This document shows, piece by piece, positions 14,549 through 27,389 of a stretch of 64,000 bases of DNA. The notes under the pieces were generated by a model that saw only the letters and a list, made by a program, of their open reading frames with translations, was not told the DNA's origin and searched no databases. Origin of the DNA: Amblyomma americanum (lineage: Eukaryota; Arthropoda; Arachnida; Ixodida; Ixodidae); contig NC_135502.1 of assembly GCF_052857255.1 (NCBI RefSeq), positions 187,423,806 to 187,487,805 of the forward strand. The letters are read 5' to 3'. The position numbers and the translations under genes were made by a program. Each line of letters begins with the position of its first letter. The first letter of the stretch is position 1.

Positions 14549-15479
14549 TGAAAGCTAGACTTGCACCACAAGCAGCATGAACGGGCGCTTGAACAGCGCG
14601 AACCGCCTCTTTAGTACCGAGTTTTTAAGCGAAGGAGTCCAACTGCAACAAAACAAATACGTCCAGCGATACGCGCACCATGAAAGCTAGACCTGCACCA
14701 CGAGCAGCATGAAGGCGCGCTTGAACAGCCAGAACCACCTCTTTAGTACCGACGTTTTGAGCGAAGGAGTCCAATTTCAACAAAACAAATACGTCCAGCG
14801 ATGCGCGCACCATGAAAGCTGGACCTGCACCACTAGCAGCATGAACGGGCGCCAGAACAGCGAGAACCGCCTCTTTAGTACCGAGTGTTTAAGCGAAGAA
14901 GTCCAACTGCAACAAAACAAATACTACCAGCGATGCGCGCACCTTGAAAGCTAGACCTGCACCCCGAGCAGCACTAACGGGCGCTTGAACAGCGAGAACC
15001 GCCACTTTAGTACCGAGATATTGAGCGAAGGAGTCCAATTGCAACAAAATAAATACGTCCAGCGATGCGCGCACCATGAAAGCTGGACCTGCACCACGAG
15101 CAGCATGAACGGGCGCTTGAACAGCGAGAACCCCCTGTTTAGTACCGAGTTTTTGAGCGAAGGAGTCCAATTGCAAAAAAACAAATACGTCCAGCGGTGC
15201 GCGCATCATGATATCTAGACCTGCACCACGAGCAGCATGAACGGGCGCTTGGAAAGCGAGAACCGCCTCTTTAGTACCGAGTTTTTGAGCGAAGGAGTCC
15301 AATTTCAACAAAACAAATACGTCCAGCGATGCGCGCACCATGAAAGCTGGACCTGCACCACTAGCAGCATGAACGGGCGCCAGAACAGAGAGAACCGCCT
15401 CTTTAGTACCGAGTGTTTAAGCGAAGAAGTCCAACTGCAACAAAACAAATACGACCAGCGATGCGCGCACCTTGAAAGC

Positions 15480-17260
15480 TAGACCTGCACCCCGAGCAGC
15501 ACTAACGGGCGCTTGAACAGCGAGAACCGCCACTTTAGTACCGAGTTATTGAGCGAAGGAGTCCAATTGCAACAAAATAAATACGTCCAGCGATGCGCGC
15601 ACCATGAAAGCTGGACCTGCACCACGAGCAGCATGAACGGGCGCTTGAACAGCGAGAACCCCCTGTTTAGTACCGAGTTTTTGAGCGAAGGAGTCCAATT
15701 GCAAAAAAACAAATACGTCCAGCGGTGCGCGCATCATGAAAGCTAGACCTGCACCACGAGCAGCATGAACGGGCGCTTGGACAGCGAGAACCGCCTCTTT
15801 AGTACCGAGTTTTTGAGCGAAGGAGTCCAATTGCAACAAAACAATTACGTCCAGCGATGCGCGCACCATGAAAGCTAGACCTGCACCACGAGCAGCATGA
15901 ACCGGCGCTTGAACAGCGAGAACCGCCTCTTTAGTACCGAGTTTTTGTGCGCAGGAGTCCAATTGCAACAAAACAAATACGTCCAGCGATGCGCGCACCA
16001 TGAAAGCTAGACCTGCACCCCGAGCAGCATGAACGGGCGCTTGAACAGCGAGAACCGCCTCTTTAGTACCGAGTTTTTAAGCGAAGGAGTCCAATATCAA
16101 CAAAACAAATACGTCCAGCGATGCGCGCACCATGAAAGCTGGACCTGCACCACGAGCAGAATGAACGGGTTCTTGAACAGCGAGAACCGCCTCTTTAGTA
16201 CCGAGTTTTTGAGCGAAGGAATCCAATTGCAACAAAACAAATACGTCTAGCGGTGTGCGTACCATGAAAGCTAGACCTGCACCACGAGCAGCATGAACGG
16301 GCGCTTGAACAGCGAGAACCGCCCCTTTAGTACCCAGTTTTTGAGCGAAGGAGTCCCATTGCAACAAAACAAATACGTCCAGCGATGCGCGCACCATGAA
16401 AGCTAGACCTGCACCACGAGCAGCATGAACAGGCGCTTGAACAGTGAGAACCGCCTCTTTAGTACCGAGTTTTTGGGCGAAGGATTCCAATTGCAACAAA
16501 ACAAATACGTCCAGCCTTGCGCGCACCATGAAAGCTAGACCTGCACTACGAGCAGCATGAACGGGCGCTTGAACAGCGAGAACCGCCTCTTTAGTACCGA
16601 GTTTTTGAGCGAAGGAGTCCAATTGCAACAAAACAAATACGTCCAGCGTTGCGCGCACAATGAAAGCTAGACCTGCACCACGAGCAGCATGAACGGGCGC
16701 TTGAACAGCGAGAACCGCCTCTTTTGTACCGAGTTTTTGAGCGAAGGAGTCCAATTGCAACAAAACAAATACGTCCAGCGTTGCGCGCACCATGAAAGCT
16801 AGACTTGCACCACGAGCAGCATGAACAGGCGCTTGAACAGCGAGAACCGCCTCGTTAGTACCAACTTTTTGAGCGAAGCAGTCCAATTGCAACAAAACAA
16901 ATACGTCCAGCGATGCGCGCACCATGAAATCTAGACCTGCACCACGAGCAGCATGAACGCGCGCTTGAACAGCGAGAACCACCTCTTCAGTACCGAGATT
17001 TTGAGCGAAGGAGTCGAATTTCAACAAAACAAATACGTCCAGGGATGCGCGCACCATGAAAGTTGGACCTGCACCACTAGCAGCATGAACGGGCGCCAGA
17101 ACAGCGAGAACCGCCTCTTTAGTACCGAGTTTTTAAGCGAAGAAGTCCAAATGCAACAAAACAAATACGTCCAGCGATGCGCGCACCATGAAAGCTAGAC
17201 CTGCACCACTAGCAGCATGAACGGGCGCAGAACAACGAGAACTGCCACTTTAGTATCGAG
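15480..17260. repeat. Third copy of the 326-codon block (5,939-bp offset)
   Basis: Bases 15,513-17,198 match 9,574-11,259 at an offset of 5,939 bp (45 units minus 1 bp). They also match 19,903-21,024 at an offset of 3,826 bp (29 units minus 2 bp). The 326-codon minus-strand frame at 16,077-17,057 is the central landmark. A related but shorter version sits at 7,498-8,346, and another lies inside the frame at 25,050-26,558. Confidence 0.85.
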
Positions 17261-19539
17261 TTTTTGACCGAAGGAGTCCAATTGCAAAAAAACAAATACG
17301 TCCAGACTTTCCCGCACCATGAAAGCTAGACCTGCACTACGAGCAGCATGAACGGGCGCTTGAACAGCGAGAACCGCCTCTTTAGTACCGAGTTTTTGAG
17401 CGAAGGAGTCCAATTGCAACAAAACAAATACGTCCAGCGTTGCGCGCACCATGAAAGCTAGACCTGCACTACGAGCAGCATGAACGGGCTCTTGAACCTC
17501 GAGAACCGCCTCTTTAGTACCGAGTTTTTGAGCGAACGTGTCCAATTGCAACAAAACAAATACGTCCGGCGATGCGCGCACCATGAAAGCTGGACCTGCA
17601 CCACGAGCAGAATGAACGGGTTCTTGAACAGCGAGAACCGCCTCTTTAGTACCAAGTTTTTGAGCGAAGGAGTCCAAATGCAAAAAAACAAATACGTCCA
17701 GCGGTGCGCGCATCATGAAAGCTAGACCTGCACCACGAGCAGCATGAAGGGGCGCTTGGACAGCGAGAACCGCCTCTTTAGTACCGAGTTTTTGAGCGAA
17801 GGAGTCCAATTGCAACAAAACAATTACGTCCAGCGATGCGCGCACCATGAAAGCTAGACCTGCACCACGAGCAGCATGAACGGGCGCTTGAACAGCGCGA
17901 ACCGCCTCTTTAGTACCGAGTTTTTAAGCGAAGGAGTCCAACTGCAACAAAACAAATACATCCAGCGATACGCGCACCATGAAAGCTCTACCTGCACCAC
18001 GAGCAGCATGAAGGCGCGCTTGAACAGCCAGAACCACCTCTTTAGTACCGACGTTTTGAGCGAAGGAGTCCAATTTCAACAAAACAAATACGTCCAGCGA
18101 TGCGCGCACCATGAAAGCTGGACCTGCACCACTAGCAGCATGAACGGGCGCCAGAACAGCGAGAACCGCCTCTTTAGTACCGAGTGTTTAAGCGAAGAAG
18201 TCCAACTGCAACAAAACAAATACGACCAGCGATGCGCGCACCTTGAAAGCTAGACCTGCACCCCGAGCAGCACTAACGGGCGCTTGAACAGCGAGAACCG
18301 CCACTTTAGTACCGAGTTATTGAGCGAAGGAGTCCAATTGCAACAAAATAAATACGTCCAGCGATGCGCGCACCATGAAAGCTGGACCTGCACCACGAGC
18401 AGCATGAACGGGCGCTTGAACAGCGAGAACCCCCTGTTTAGTACCGAGTTTTTGAGCGAAGGAGTCCAATTGCAAAAAAACAAATACGTCCAGCGGTGCG
18501 CGCATCATGAAAGCTAGACCTGCACCACGAGCAGCATGAACGGGCGCTTGGACAGCGAGAACCGCCTCTTTAGTACCGAGTTTTTGAGCGAAGGAGTCCA
18601 ATTGCAAAAAAACAAATACGTCCAGACTTTCCCGCACCATGAAAGCTAGACCTGCACTACGAGCAGCATGAACGGGCGCTTGAACAGCGAGAACCGCCTC
18701 TTTAGTACCAACTTTTTGAGCGAAGCAGTCCAATTGCAACAAAACAAATACGTCCAGCGATGCGCGCACCATGAAATCTAGACCTGCACCACGAGCAGCA
18801 TGAACGCGCGCTTGAACAGCGAGAACCACCTCTTCAGTACCGAGATTTTGAGCGAAGGAGTCGAATTTCAACAAAACAAATACGTCCAGGGATGCGCGCA
18901 CCATGAAAGTTGGACCTGCACCACTAGCAGCATGAACGGGCGCCAGAACAGCGAGAACCGCCTCTTTAGTACCGAGTTTTTAAGCGAAGAAGTCCAAATG
19001 CAACAAAACAAATACGTCCAGCGATGCGCGCACCATGAAAGCTAGACCTGCACCACTAGCAGCATGAACGGGCGCAGAACAACGAGAACTGCCACTTTAG
19101 TATCGAGTTTTTGACCGAAGGAGTCCAATTGCAAAAAAACAAATACGTCCAGACTTTCCCGCACCATGAAAGCTAGACCTGCACTACGAGCAGCATGAAC
19201 GGGCGCTTGAACAGCGAGAACCGCCTCTTTAGTACCGAGTTTTTGAGCGAAGGAGTCCAATTGCAACAAAACAAATACGTCCAGCGTTGCGCGCACCATG
19301 AAAGCTAGACCTGCACTACGAGCAGCATGAACGGGCTCTTGAACCTCGAGAACCGCCTCTTTAGTACCGAGTTTTTGAGCGAACGTGTCCAATTGCAACA
19401 AAACAAATACGTCCGGCGATGCGCGCACCATGAAAGCTGGACCTGCACCACGAGCAGAATGAACGGGTTCTTGAACAGCGAGAACCGCCTCTTTAGTACC
19501 AAGTTTTTGAGCGAAGGAGTCCAAATGCAAAAAAACAAA

Positions 19540-22500
19540 TACGTCCAGCGGTGCGCGCATCATGAAAGCTAGACCTGCACCACGAGCAGCATGAACGGGC
19601 GCTTGGACAGCGAGAACCGCCTCTTTAGTACCGAGTTTTTGAGCGAAGGAGTCCAATTGCAACAAAACAATTACGTCCAGCGATGCGCGCACCATGAAAG
19701 CTAGGCCTGCACCACGAGCAGCATGAACCGGCGCTTGAACAGCGAGAACCGCCTCTTTAGTACCGAGTTTTTGTGCGCAGGAGTCCAATTGCAACAAAAC
19801 AAATACGTCCAGCGATGCGCGCACCATGAAAGCTAGACCTGCACCCCGAGCAGCATGAACGGGCGCTTGAACAGCGAGAACCGCCTCTTTAGTACCGAGT
19901 TTTTAAGCGAAGGAGTCCAATATCAACAAAACAAATACGTCCAGCGATGCGCGCACCATGAAAGCTGGACCTGCACCACGAGCAGAATGAACGGGTTCTT
20001 GAACAGCGAGAACCGCCTCTTTAGTACCGAGTTTTTGAGCGAAGGAATCCAATTGCAACAAAACAAATACGTCTAGCGGTGTGCGTACCATGAAAGCTAG
20101 ACCTGCACCACGAGCAGCATGAACGGGCGCTTGAACAGCGAGAACCGCCCCTTTAGTACCCAGTTTTTGAGCGAAGGAGTCCCATTGCAACAAAACAAAT
20201 ACGTCCAGCGATGCGCGCACCATGAAAGCTAGACCTGCACCACGAGCAGCATGAACAGGCGCTTGAACAGTGAGAACCGCCTCTTTAGTACCGAGTTTTT
20301 GGGCGAAGGATTCCAATTGCAACAAAACAAATACGTCCAGCCTTGCGCGCACCATGAAAGCTAGACCTGCACTACGAGCAGCATGAACGGGCGCTTGAAC
20401 AGCGAGAACCGCCTCTTTAGTACCGAGTTTTTGAGCGAAGGAGTCCAATTGCAACAAAACAAATACGTCCAGCGTTGCGCGCACAATGAAAGCTAGACCT
20501 GCACCACGAGCAGCATGAACGGGCGCTTGAACAGCGAGAACCGCCTCTTTTGTACCGAGTTTTTGAGCGAAGGAGTCCAATTGCAACAAAACAAATACGT
20601 CCAGCGTTGCGCGCACCATGAAAGCTAGACTTGCACCACGAGCAGCATGAACAGGCGCTTGAACAGCGAGAACCGCCTCGTTAGTACCAACTTTTTGAGC
20701 GAAGCAGTCCAATTGCAACAAAACAAATACGTCCAGCGATGCGCGCACCATGAAATCTAGACCTGCACCACGAGCAGCATGAACGCGCGCTTGAACAGCG
20801 AGAACCACCTCTTCAGTACCGAGATTTTGAGCGAAGGAGTCGAATTTCAACAAAACAAATACGTCCAGGGATGCGCGCACCATGAAAGTTGGACCTGCAC
20901 CACTAGCAGCATGAACGGGCGCCAGAACAGCGAGAACCGCCTCTTTAGTACCGAGTTTTTAAGCGAAGAAGTCCAACTGCAACAAAACAAATACGTCCAG
21001 CGATGCGCGCACCATGAAAGCTAGACCTGCACCACTAGCAGCATGAACGGGCGCAGAACAACGAGAACTGCCACTTTAGTATCGAGTTTTTGACCGAAGG
21101 AGTCCAATTGCAAAAAAAACAAATACGTCCAGACTTTCCCGCACCATGAAAGCTAGACCTGCACTACGAGCAGCATGAACGGGCGCTTGAACAGCGAGAA
21201 CCGCCTCTTTAGTACCGAGTTTTTGAGCGAACGTGTCCAATTGCAACAAAACAAATACGTCCGGCGATGCGCGCACCATGAAAGCTGGACCTGCACCACG
21301 AGCAGAATGAACGGGTTCTTGAACAGCGAGAACCGCCTCTTTAGTACCAAGTTTTTGAGCGAAGGAGTCCAAATGCAACAAAACAAATACGTCCAGCGAT
21401 GCGCGCACCATGAAAGCTAGACCTGCACCACGAGCAGCATAAACGGGAGCTTGAACAGCGAGAACTGCCTCTTTAGTACCGAGTTTTTGAGCGAAGGAGT
21501 CCAATTGCAACAAAACGATTACGTCTAGCGGTGTGCGTACCATGAAAGCTAGACCTGCACCACGGGCAGCTTGAACGGGCGCTTGAACAGCGAGAAACGC
21601 CACTTTAGTATCGAGTTTTTGAGCGACGGAGTCCAATTGCAACAAAACAAATACGTCCAGCGTTGCGCGCACCATGAAAGCTAGACCTGCACTACGAGCA
21701 GCATGAACGGGCGCTTGAACAGCGAGAACCGCCTCTTTAGTACCGAGTTTTTGAGCGAAGGAGTCCAATTGCAACAAAACAAATACGTCCAGCGTTGCGC
21801 GCACCAAGAAAGCTGGACCTGCACACCCAGCAGCATGAACGGGCGCTGGAACAGCGAGAACCGCCTCTTTAGTACCGATTATTTGAGCCAAGGAGTCGAA
21901 TTGCAACAAAACAAATACGTCCAGCGATGCGCCCACCATGAAAGCTTGACCTGCACCACGAGCAGCACGAACGAGCACTTGAACAGCGAGAACTGCCTCT
22001 TTAGTACCGAGTTTTTGAGCCAAGGAGTCAAATTGCAACCAAACAAATACGTCCAGCGATGCGCGCAACTTGAAAGCTAGACCTGCACCACAAGTAGCAT
22101 GATCGGGCGCTTGAACAGCGAGGACCGCCTCTTTAGTACCGAGTTTTTGAGCGAAGGAGTCCAATTGCAACAAAACAAATACGTCCAGCGTTGCGCGCAC
22201 CATGAAAACTAGACCTGCACCATGAGCAGCACGAACGGGCGCTTGAACAGCGAGAACCGCCTCTTTAGTACCGAGTTTTTGAGCGAAGGATTCCAATTGC
22301 AACAAAACAAATACGTCCAGCGATGCGCGCACCATGAAAGCTAGACCTGCACCACGAGCAGCATTTGCGGGCTCTTGAACAGCGAGAACCGCCTCTTTAG
22401 TACCGAGTTTTTTAGCGAAGGAATCCAATTGCAACAAAACAAATATGTCTAGCGGTGTGCGTACCATGAAAGCTAGACGTGCACCACGAGCAGCATGAAC

Positions 22501-24313
22501 GGGCGCTTGAACAGCGAGAACGGCCCCTTTAGTACCCAGTTTTTGAGCGAAGGAGTCTCATTGCAACAAAACAAATACGTCCAGCGATGCGCGCACCATG
22601 AAAGCTAGACCTGCACCACGAGCAGCATGAACAGGCGCTTCAACAGCGAGAACCGCCTCTTTAGTACCGAGTTTTTGAGCGAAGGATTCCAATTGCAACA
22701 AAACAAATACGTCCAGCCTTGCGCGCACCATGAAAGCTAGACCTGCACTACGAGCAGCATGAACGGGCGCTTGAACAGCGAGAACCGCCTCTTTAGTAAC
22801 GAGTTTTTGAGCGAAGGAATCCAATTGCAACAAAACAAATACGTCCAGCGTTGCGCGCACAATGAAAGCTAGACCTGCACCACGAGCAGCATGAACGGGC
22901 GCTTGAACAGCGAGAACCGCCTCTTTTGTACCGAGTTTTTGAGCGAAGGAGTCCAATTGCAACAATACAAATACGTCCAGCGTTGCGCGCACCATGAAAG
23001 CTAGACTTGCACCACGAGCAGCATGAACAGGCGCTTGAACAGCGAGAACCGCCTCGTTAGTACCAACTTTTTGAGCGAAGCAGTCCAATTGCAACAAAAC
23101 AAATACGTCCAGCGATGCGCGCACCATGAAATCTAGACCTGCACCACGAGCAGCATGAACGCGCACTTGAACAGCGAGAACCACCTCTTCAGTACCGAGT
23201 TTTTGAGCGAAGGAGTCGAATTTCAACAAAACAAATACGTCCAGGGATGCCCGCACCATGAAAGCTGGACCTGCACCACTAGCAGCATGAACGGGCGCCA
23301 GAACAGCGATAACCGCCTCTTTAGTACCGAGTTTTTAAGCGAAGAAGTCCAACTGCAACAAAACAAATACGTCCAGCGATGCGCGCACCATGAAAGCTAG
23401 ACCTGCACCACTAGCAGCATGAACGGGCGCAGAACAACGAGAACCGCCTCTTTAGTACCGAGTTTTTGAGCGAAGGAGTCCAATTGCAACAAAACAAATA
23501 CGTCCAGCGATGCGCGCACCTTGAAATCTAGACCTGCACCACGAGCAGCTTGAACGGGCGCTTGAACAGCGAGAACTGCCACTTTAGTATCGAGTTTTTG
23601 ACCGAAGGAGTCCAATTGCAACAAAACAAATACGTCCAGCCTTGCGCGCACCATGAAAGCTAGACCTGCACTACGAGCAGCATGAACGGGCTCTTGAACC
23701 TCGAGAACCGCCTCTTTAGTACCGAGTTTTTGAGCGAACGTGTCCAATTGCAACAAAACAAATACGTCCGGCGATGCGCGCACCATGAAAGCTGGGCCTG
23801 CACCACGAGCAGAACGAACGGGTTCTTGAACAGCGAGAACCGCCTCTTTAGTACCAAGTTTTTGAGCGAAGGAGTCCAATTGCAACAAAACAAATACGTC
23901 CAGCGATGCGCGTACCATGAAAGCTAGACCTGCACCACGAGCAGCATGAACGGGCGCTTGAACAGCGAGAACCGCCTTTTTAGTACCGAGTTTTTGAGCG
24001 AAGGAGTCCCATTGCAACAAAACAAATACATCCAGCGATGCGCGCACCATGAAAGCTAGACCTGCACCACGAGCAGCATGAACAGGCGCTTGAACAGCGA
24101 GAACCGCCTCTTTAGTACCGAGTTTTTGAGCGAAGGATTCCAATTGACACAAAACAAATACGTCCAGCGATGCGCGCACCATGAAAGCTAGACCTGCACC
24201 ACGAGCAGCATTTACGGGCGCTTGAACAGCGAGAACCGCCTCTTTAGTACTGATTTTTTGAGCGAAGGATTCCGATTGCAACAAAACAAATACGTCCAGC
24301 GATGCGCGCACCT
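19540..24313. repeat. 9,765-bp-offset segmental duplication, copy 2
   Basis: This is the partner of 9,775-14,548. It carries private changes that break or alter frames, for example CACAAGTAGCATGATCGGG near 22,088. The match ends at 24,313, where a second copy of a 792-bp block begins. Beyond it, similarity to copy 1 resumes at an offset of 10,161 bp, so about 396 bp net was gained by local exchange. Confidence 0.88.
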
Positions 24314-24730
24314 TGAAATCTAGACCTGCACCACGAGCAGCTTGAACGGGCGCTTGAACAGCGAGAACTGCCACTTTAGTATCGAGTTTTTGACCGAAGG
24401 AGTCCAATTGCAACAAAACAAATACGTCCAGCCTTGCGCGCACCATGAAAGCTAGACCTGCACTACGAGCAGCATGAACGGGCTCTTGAACCTCGAGAAC
24501 CGCCTCTTTAGTACCGAGTTTTTGAGCGAACGTGTCCAATTGCAACAAAACAAATACGTCCGGCGATGCGCGCACCATGAAAGCTGGGCCTGCACCACGA
24601 GCAGAACGAACGGGTTCTTGAACAGCGAGAACCGCCTCTTTAGTACCAAGTTTTTGAGCGAAGGAGTCCAATTGCAACAAAACAAATACGTCCAGCGATG
24701 CGCGTACCATGAAAGCTAGACCTGCACCAC
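23521..24730. repeat. 792-bp (6-unit) tandem duplication
   Basis: The block beginning TTGAAATCTAGACC at 23,521 starts again at 24,313, exactly 792 bp later, and stays matched to about 24,730. The paired small frames at 23,660-23,893 and 24,452-24,685 are identical in translation. Copy 1 of the larger duplication (9.8-14.5 kb) has only one copy of this block, so this event is younger than the 9,765-bp duplication. Confidence 0.9.
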
Positions 24731-27389
24731 AAGCAGCATGAACGGGCGCTTGAACAGCGCGAACCGCCTCTTTAGTACCGAGTTTTTAAGCGAAGGAGTC
24801 CAACTGCAACAAAACAAATACGTCCAGCGATACGCGCACCATGAAAGCTAGACCTGCACCACGAGCAGCATGAAGGCGCGCTTGAACAGCCAGAACCACC
24901 TCTTTAGTACCGACGTTTTGAGCGAAGGAGTCCAATTTCAACAAAACAAATACGTCCAGCGATGCGCGCACCATGAAAGCTGGACCTGCACCACTAGCAG
25001 CATGAACGGGCGCCAGAACAGCGAGAACCGCCTCTTTAGTACCGAGTGTTTAAGCGAAGAAGTCCAACTGCAACAAAACAAATACTACCAGCGATGCGCG
25101 CACCTTGAAAGCTAGACCTGCACCCCGAGCAGCACTAACGGGCGCTTGAACAGCGAGAACCGCCACTTTAGTACCGAGATATTGAGCGAAGGAGTCCAAT
25201 TGCAACAAAATAAATACGTCCAGCGATGCGCGCACCATGAAAGCTGGACCTGCACCACGAGCAGCATGAACGGGCGCTTGAACAGCGAGAACCCCCTGTT
25301 TAGTACCGAGTTTTTGAGCGAAGGAGTCCAATTGCAAAAAAACAAATACGTCCAGCGGTGCGCGCATCATGAAAGCTAGACCTGCACCACGAGCAGCATG
25401 AACGGGCGCTTGGAAAGCGAGAACCGCCTCTTTAGTACCGAGTTTTTGAGCGAAGGAGTCCAATTGCAACAAAACAATTACGTCCAGCGATGCGCGCACC
25501 ATGAAAGCTAGACCTGCACCACGAGCAGCATGAACCGGCGCTTGAACAGTGAGAACCGCCTCTTTAGTACCGAGTTTTTGTGCGCAGGAGTCCAATTGCA
25601 ACAAAACAAATACGTCCAGCGATGCGCGCACCATGAAAGCTGGACCTGCACCACGAGCAGAATGAACGGCTTCTTGAACAGCGAGAACCGCCTCTTTAGT
25701 ACCGAGTTTTTGAGCGAAGGAATCCAATTGCAACAAAACAAATACGTCTAGCGGTGTGCGTACCATGAAAGCTAGACCTGCACCACGAGCAGCATGAACG
25801 GGCGCTTGAACAGCGAGAACCGCCCCTTTAGTACCCAGTTTTTGAGCGAAGGAGTCCCATTGCAACAAAACAAATACGTCCATCGATGCGCGCACCATGA
25901 AAGCTAGACCTGCACCACGAGCAGCATGAACAGGCGCTTGAACAGTGAGAACCGCCTCTTTAGTACCGAGTTTTTGGGCGAAGAATTCCAATTGCAACAA
26001 AACAAATACGTCCAGCCTTGCGCGCACCATGAAAGCTAGACCTGCACTACGCGCAGCATGAACGGGCGCTTGAACAGCGAGAACCGCCTCTTTAGTACCG
26101 AGTTTTTGAGCGAAGGAGTCCAATTGCAACAAAACAAATACGTCCAGCGTTGCGCGCACAATGAAAGCTAGACCTGCACCACGAGCAGCATGAACGGGCG
26201 CTTGAACAGCGAGAACCGCCTCTTTTGTACCGAGTTTTTGAGCGAAGGAGTCCAATTGCAACAAAACAAATACGTCCAGCGCTGCGCGCACCATGAAAGC
26301 TAGACTTGCACCACGAGCAGCATGAACAGGCGCTTGAACAGCGAGAACCGCCTCGTTAGTACCAACTTTTTGAGCGAAGCAGTCCAATTGCAACAAAACA
26401 AATACGTCCAGCGATGCGCGCACCATGAAATCTAGACCTGCACCACGAGCAGCATGAACGCGCGCTTGAACAGCGAGAACCACCTCTTCAGTACCGAGAT
26501 TTTGAGCGAAGGAGTCGAATTTCAACAAAACAAATACGTCCAGGGATGCGCGCACCATGAAAGTTGGACCTGCACCACTAGCAGCATGAACGGGCGCCAG
26601 AACAGCGAGAACCGCCTCTTTAGTACCGAGTTTTTAAGCGAAGAAGTCCAACTGCAACAAAACAAATACGTCCAGCGATGCGCGCACCATGAAATCTAGA
26701 CCTGCACCACGAGCAGCATGAACGCGCGCTTGAACAGCGAGAACCACCTCTTCAGTACCGAGATTTTGAGCGAAGGAGTCGAATTTCAACAAAACAAATA
26801 CGTCCAGCGATGCGCGCACCATGAAAGCTAGACCTGCACCACTAGCAGTATGAACGGGCGCAGAACAACGAGAACTGCCACTTTAGTATCGAGTTTTTGA
26901 CCGAAGGAGTCCAATTGCAAAAAAACAAATACGTCCAGACTTTCCCGCACCATGAAAGCTAGACCTGCACTACGAGCAGCATGAACGGGCGCTTGAACAG
27001 CGAGAACCGCCTCTTTAGTACCGAGTTTTTGAGCGAAGGAGTCCAATTGCAACAAAACAAATACGTCCAGCGTTGCGCGCACCATGAAAGCTAGACCTGC
27101 ACTACGAGCAGCATGAACGGGCTCTTGAACCTCGAGAACCGCCTCTTTAGTACCGAGTTTTTGAGCGAACGTGTCCAATTGCAACAAAACAAATACGTCC
27201 GGCGATGCGCGCACCATGAAAGCTGGACCTGCACCACGAGCAGAATGAACGGGTTCTTGAACAGCGAGAACCGCCTCTTTAGTACCAAGTTTTTGAGCGA
27301 AGGAGTCCAAATGCAACAAAACAAATACGTCCAGCGATGCGCGCACCATGAAAGCTAGACCTGCACCACGAGCAGCATAAACGGGCGCT

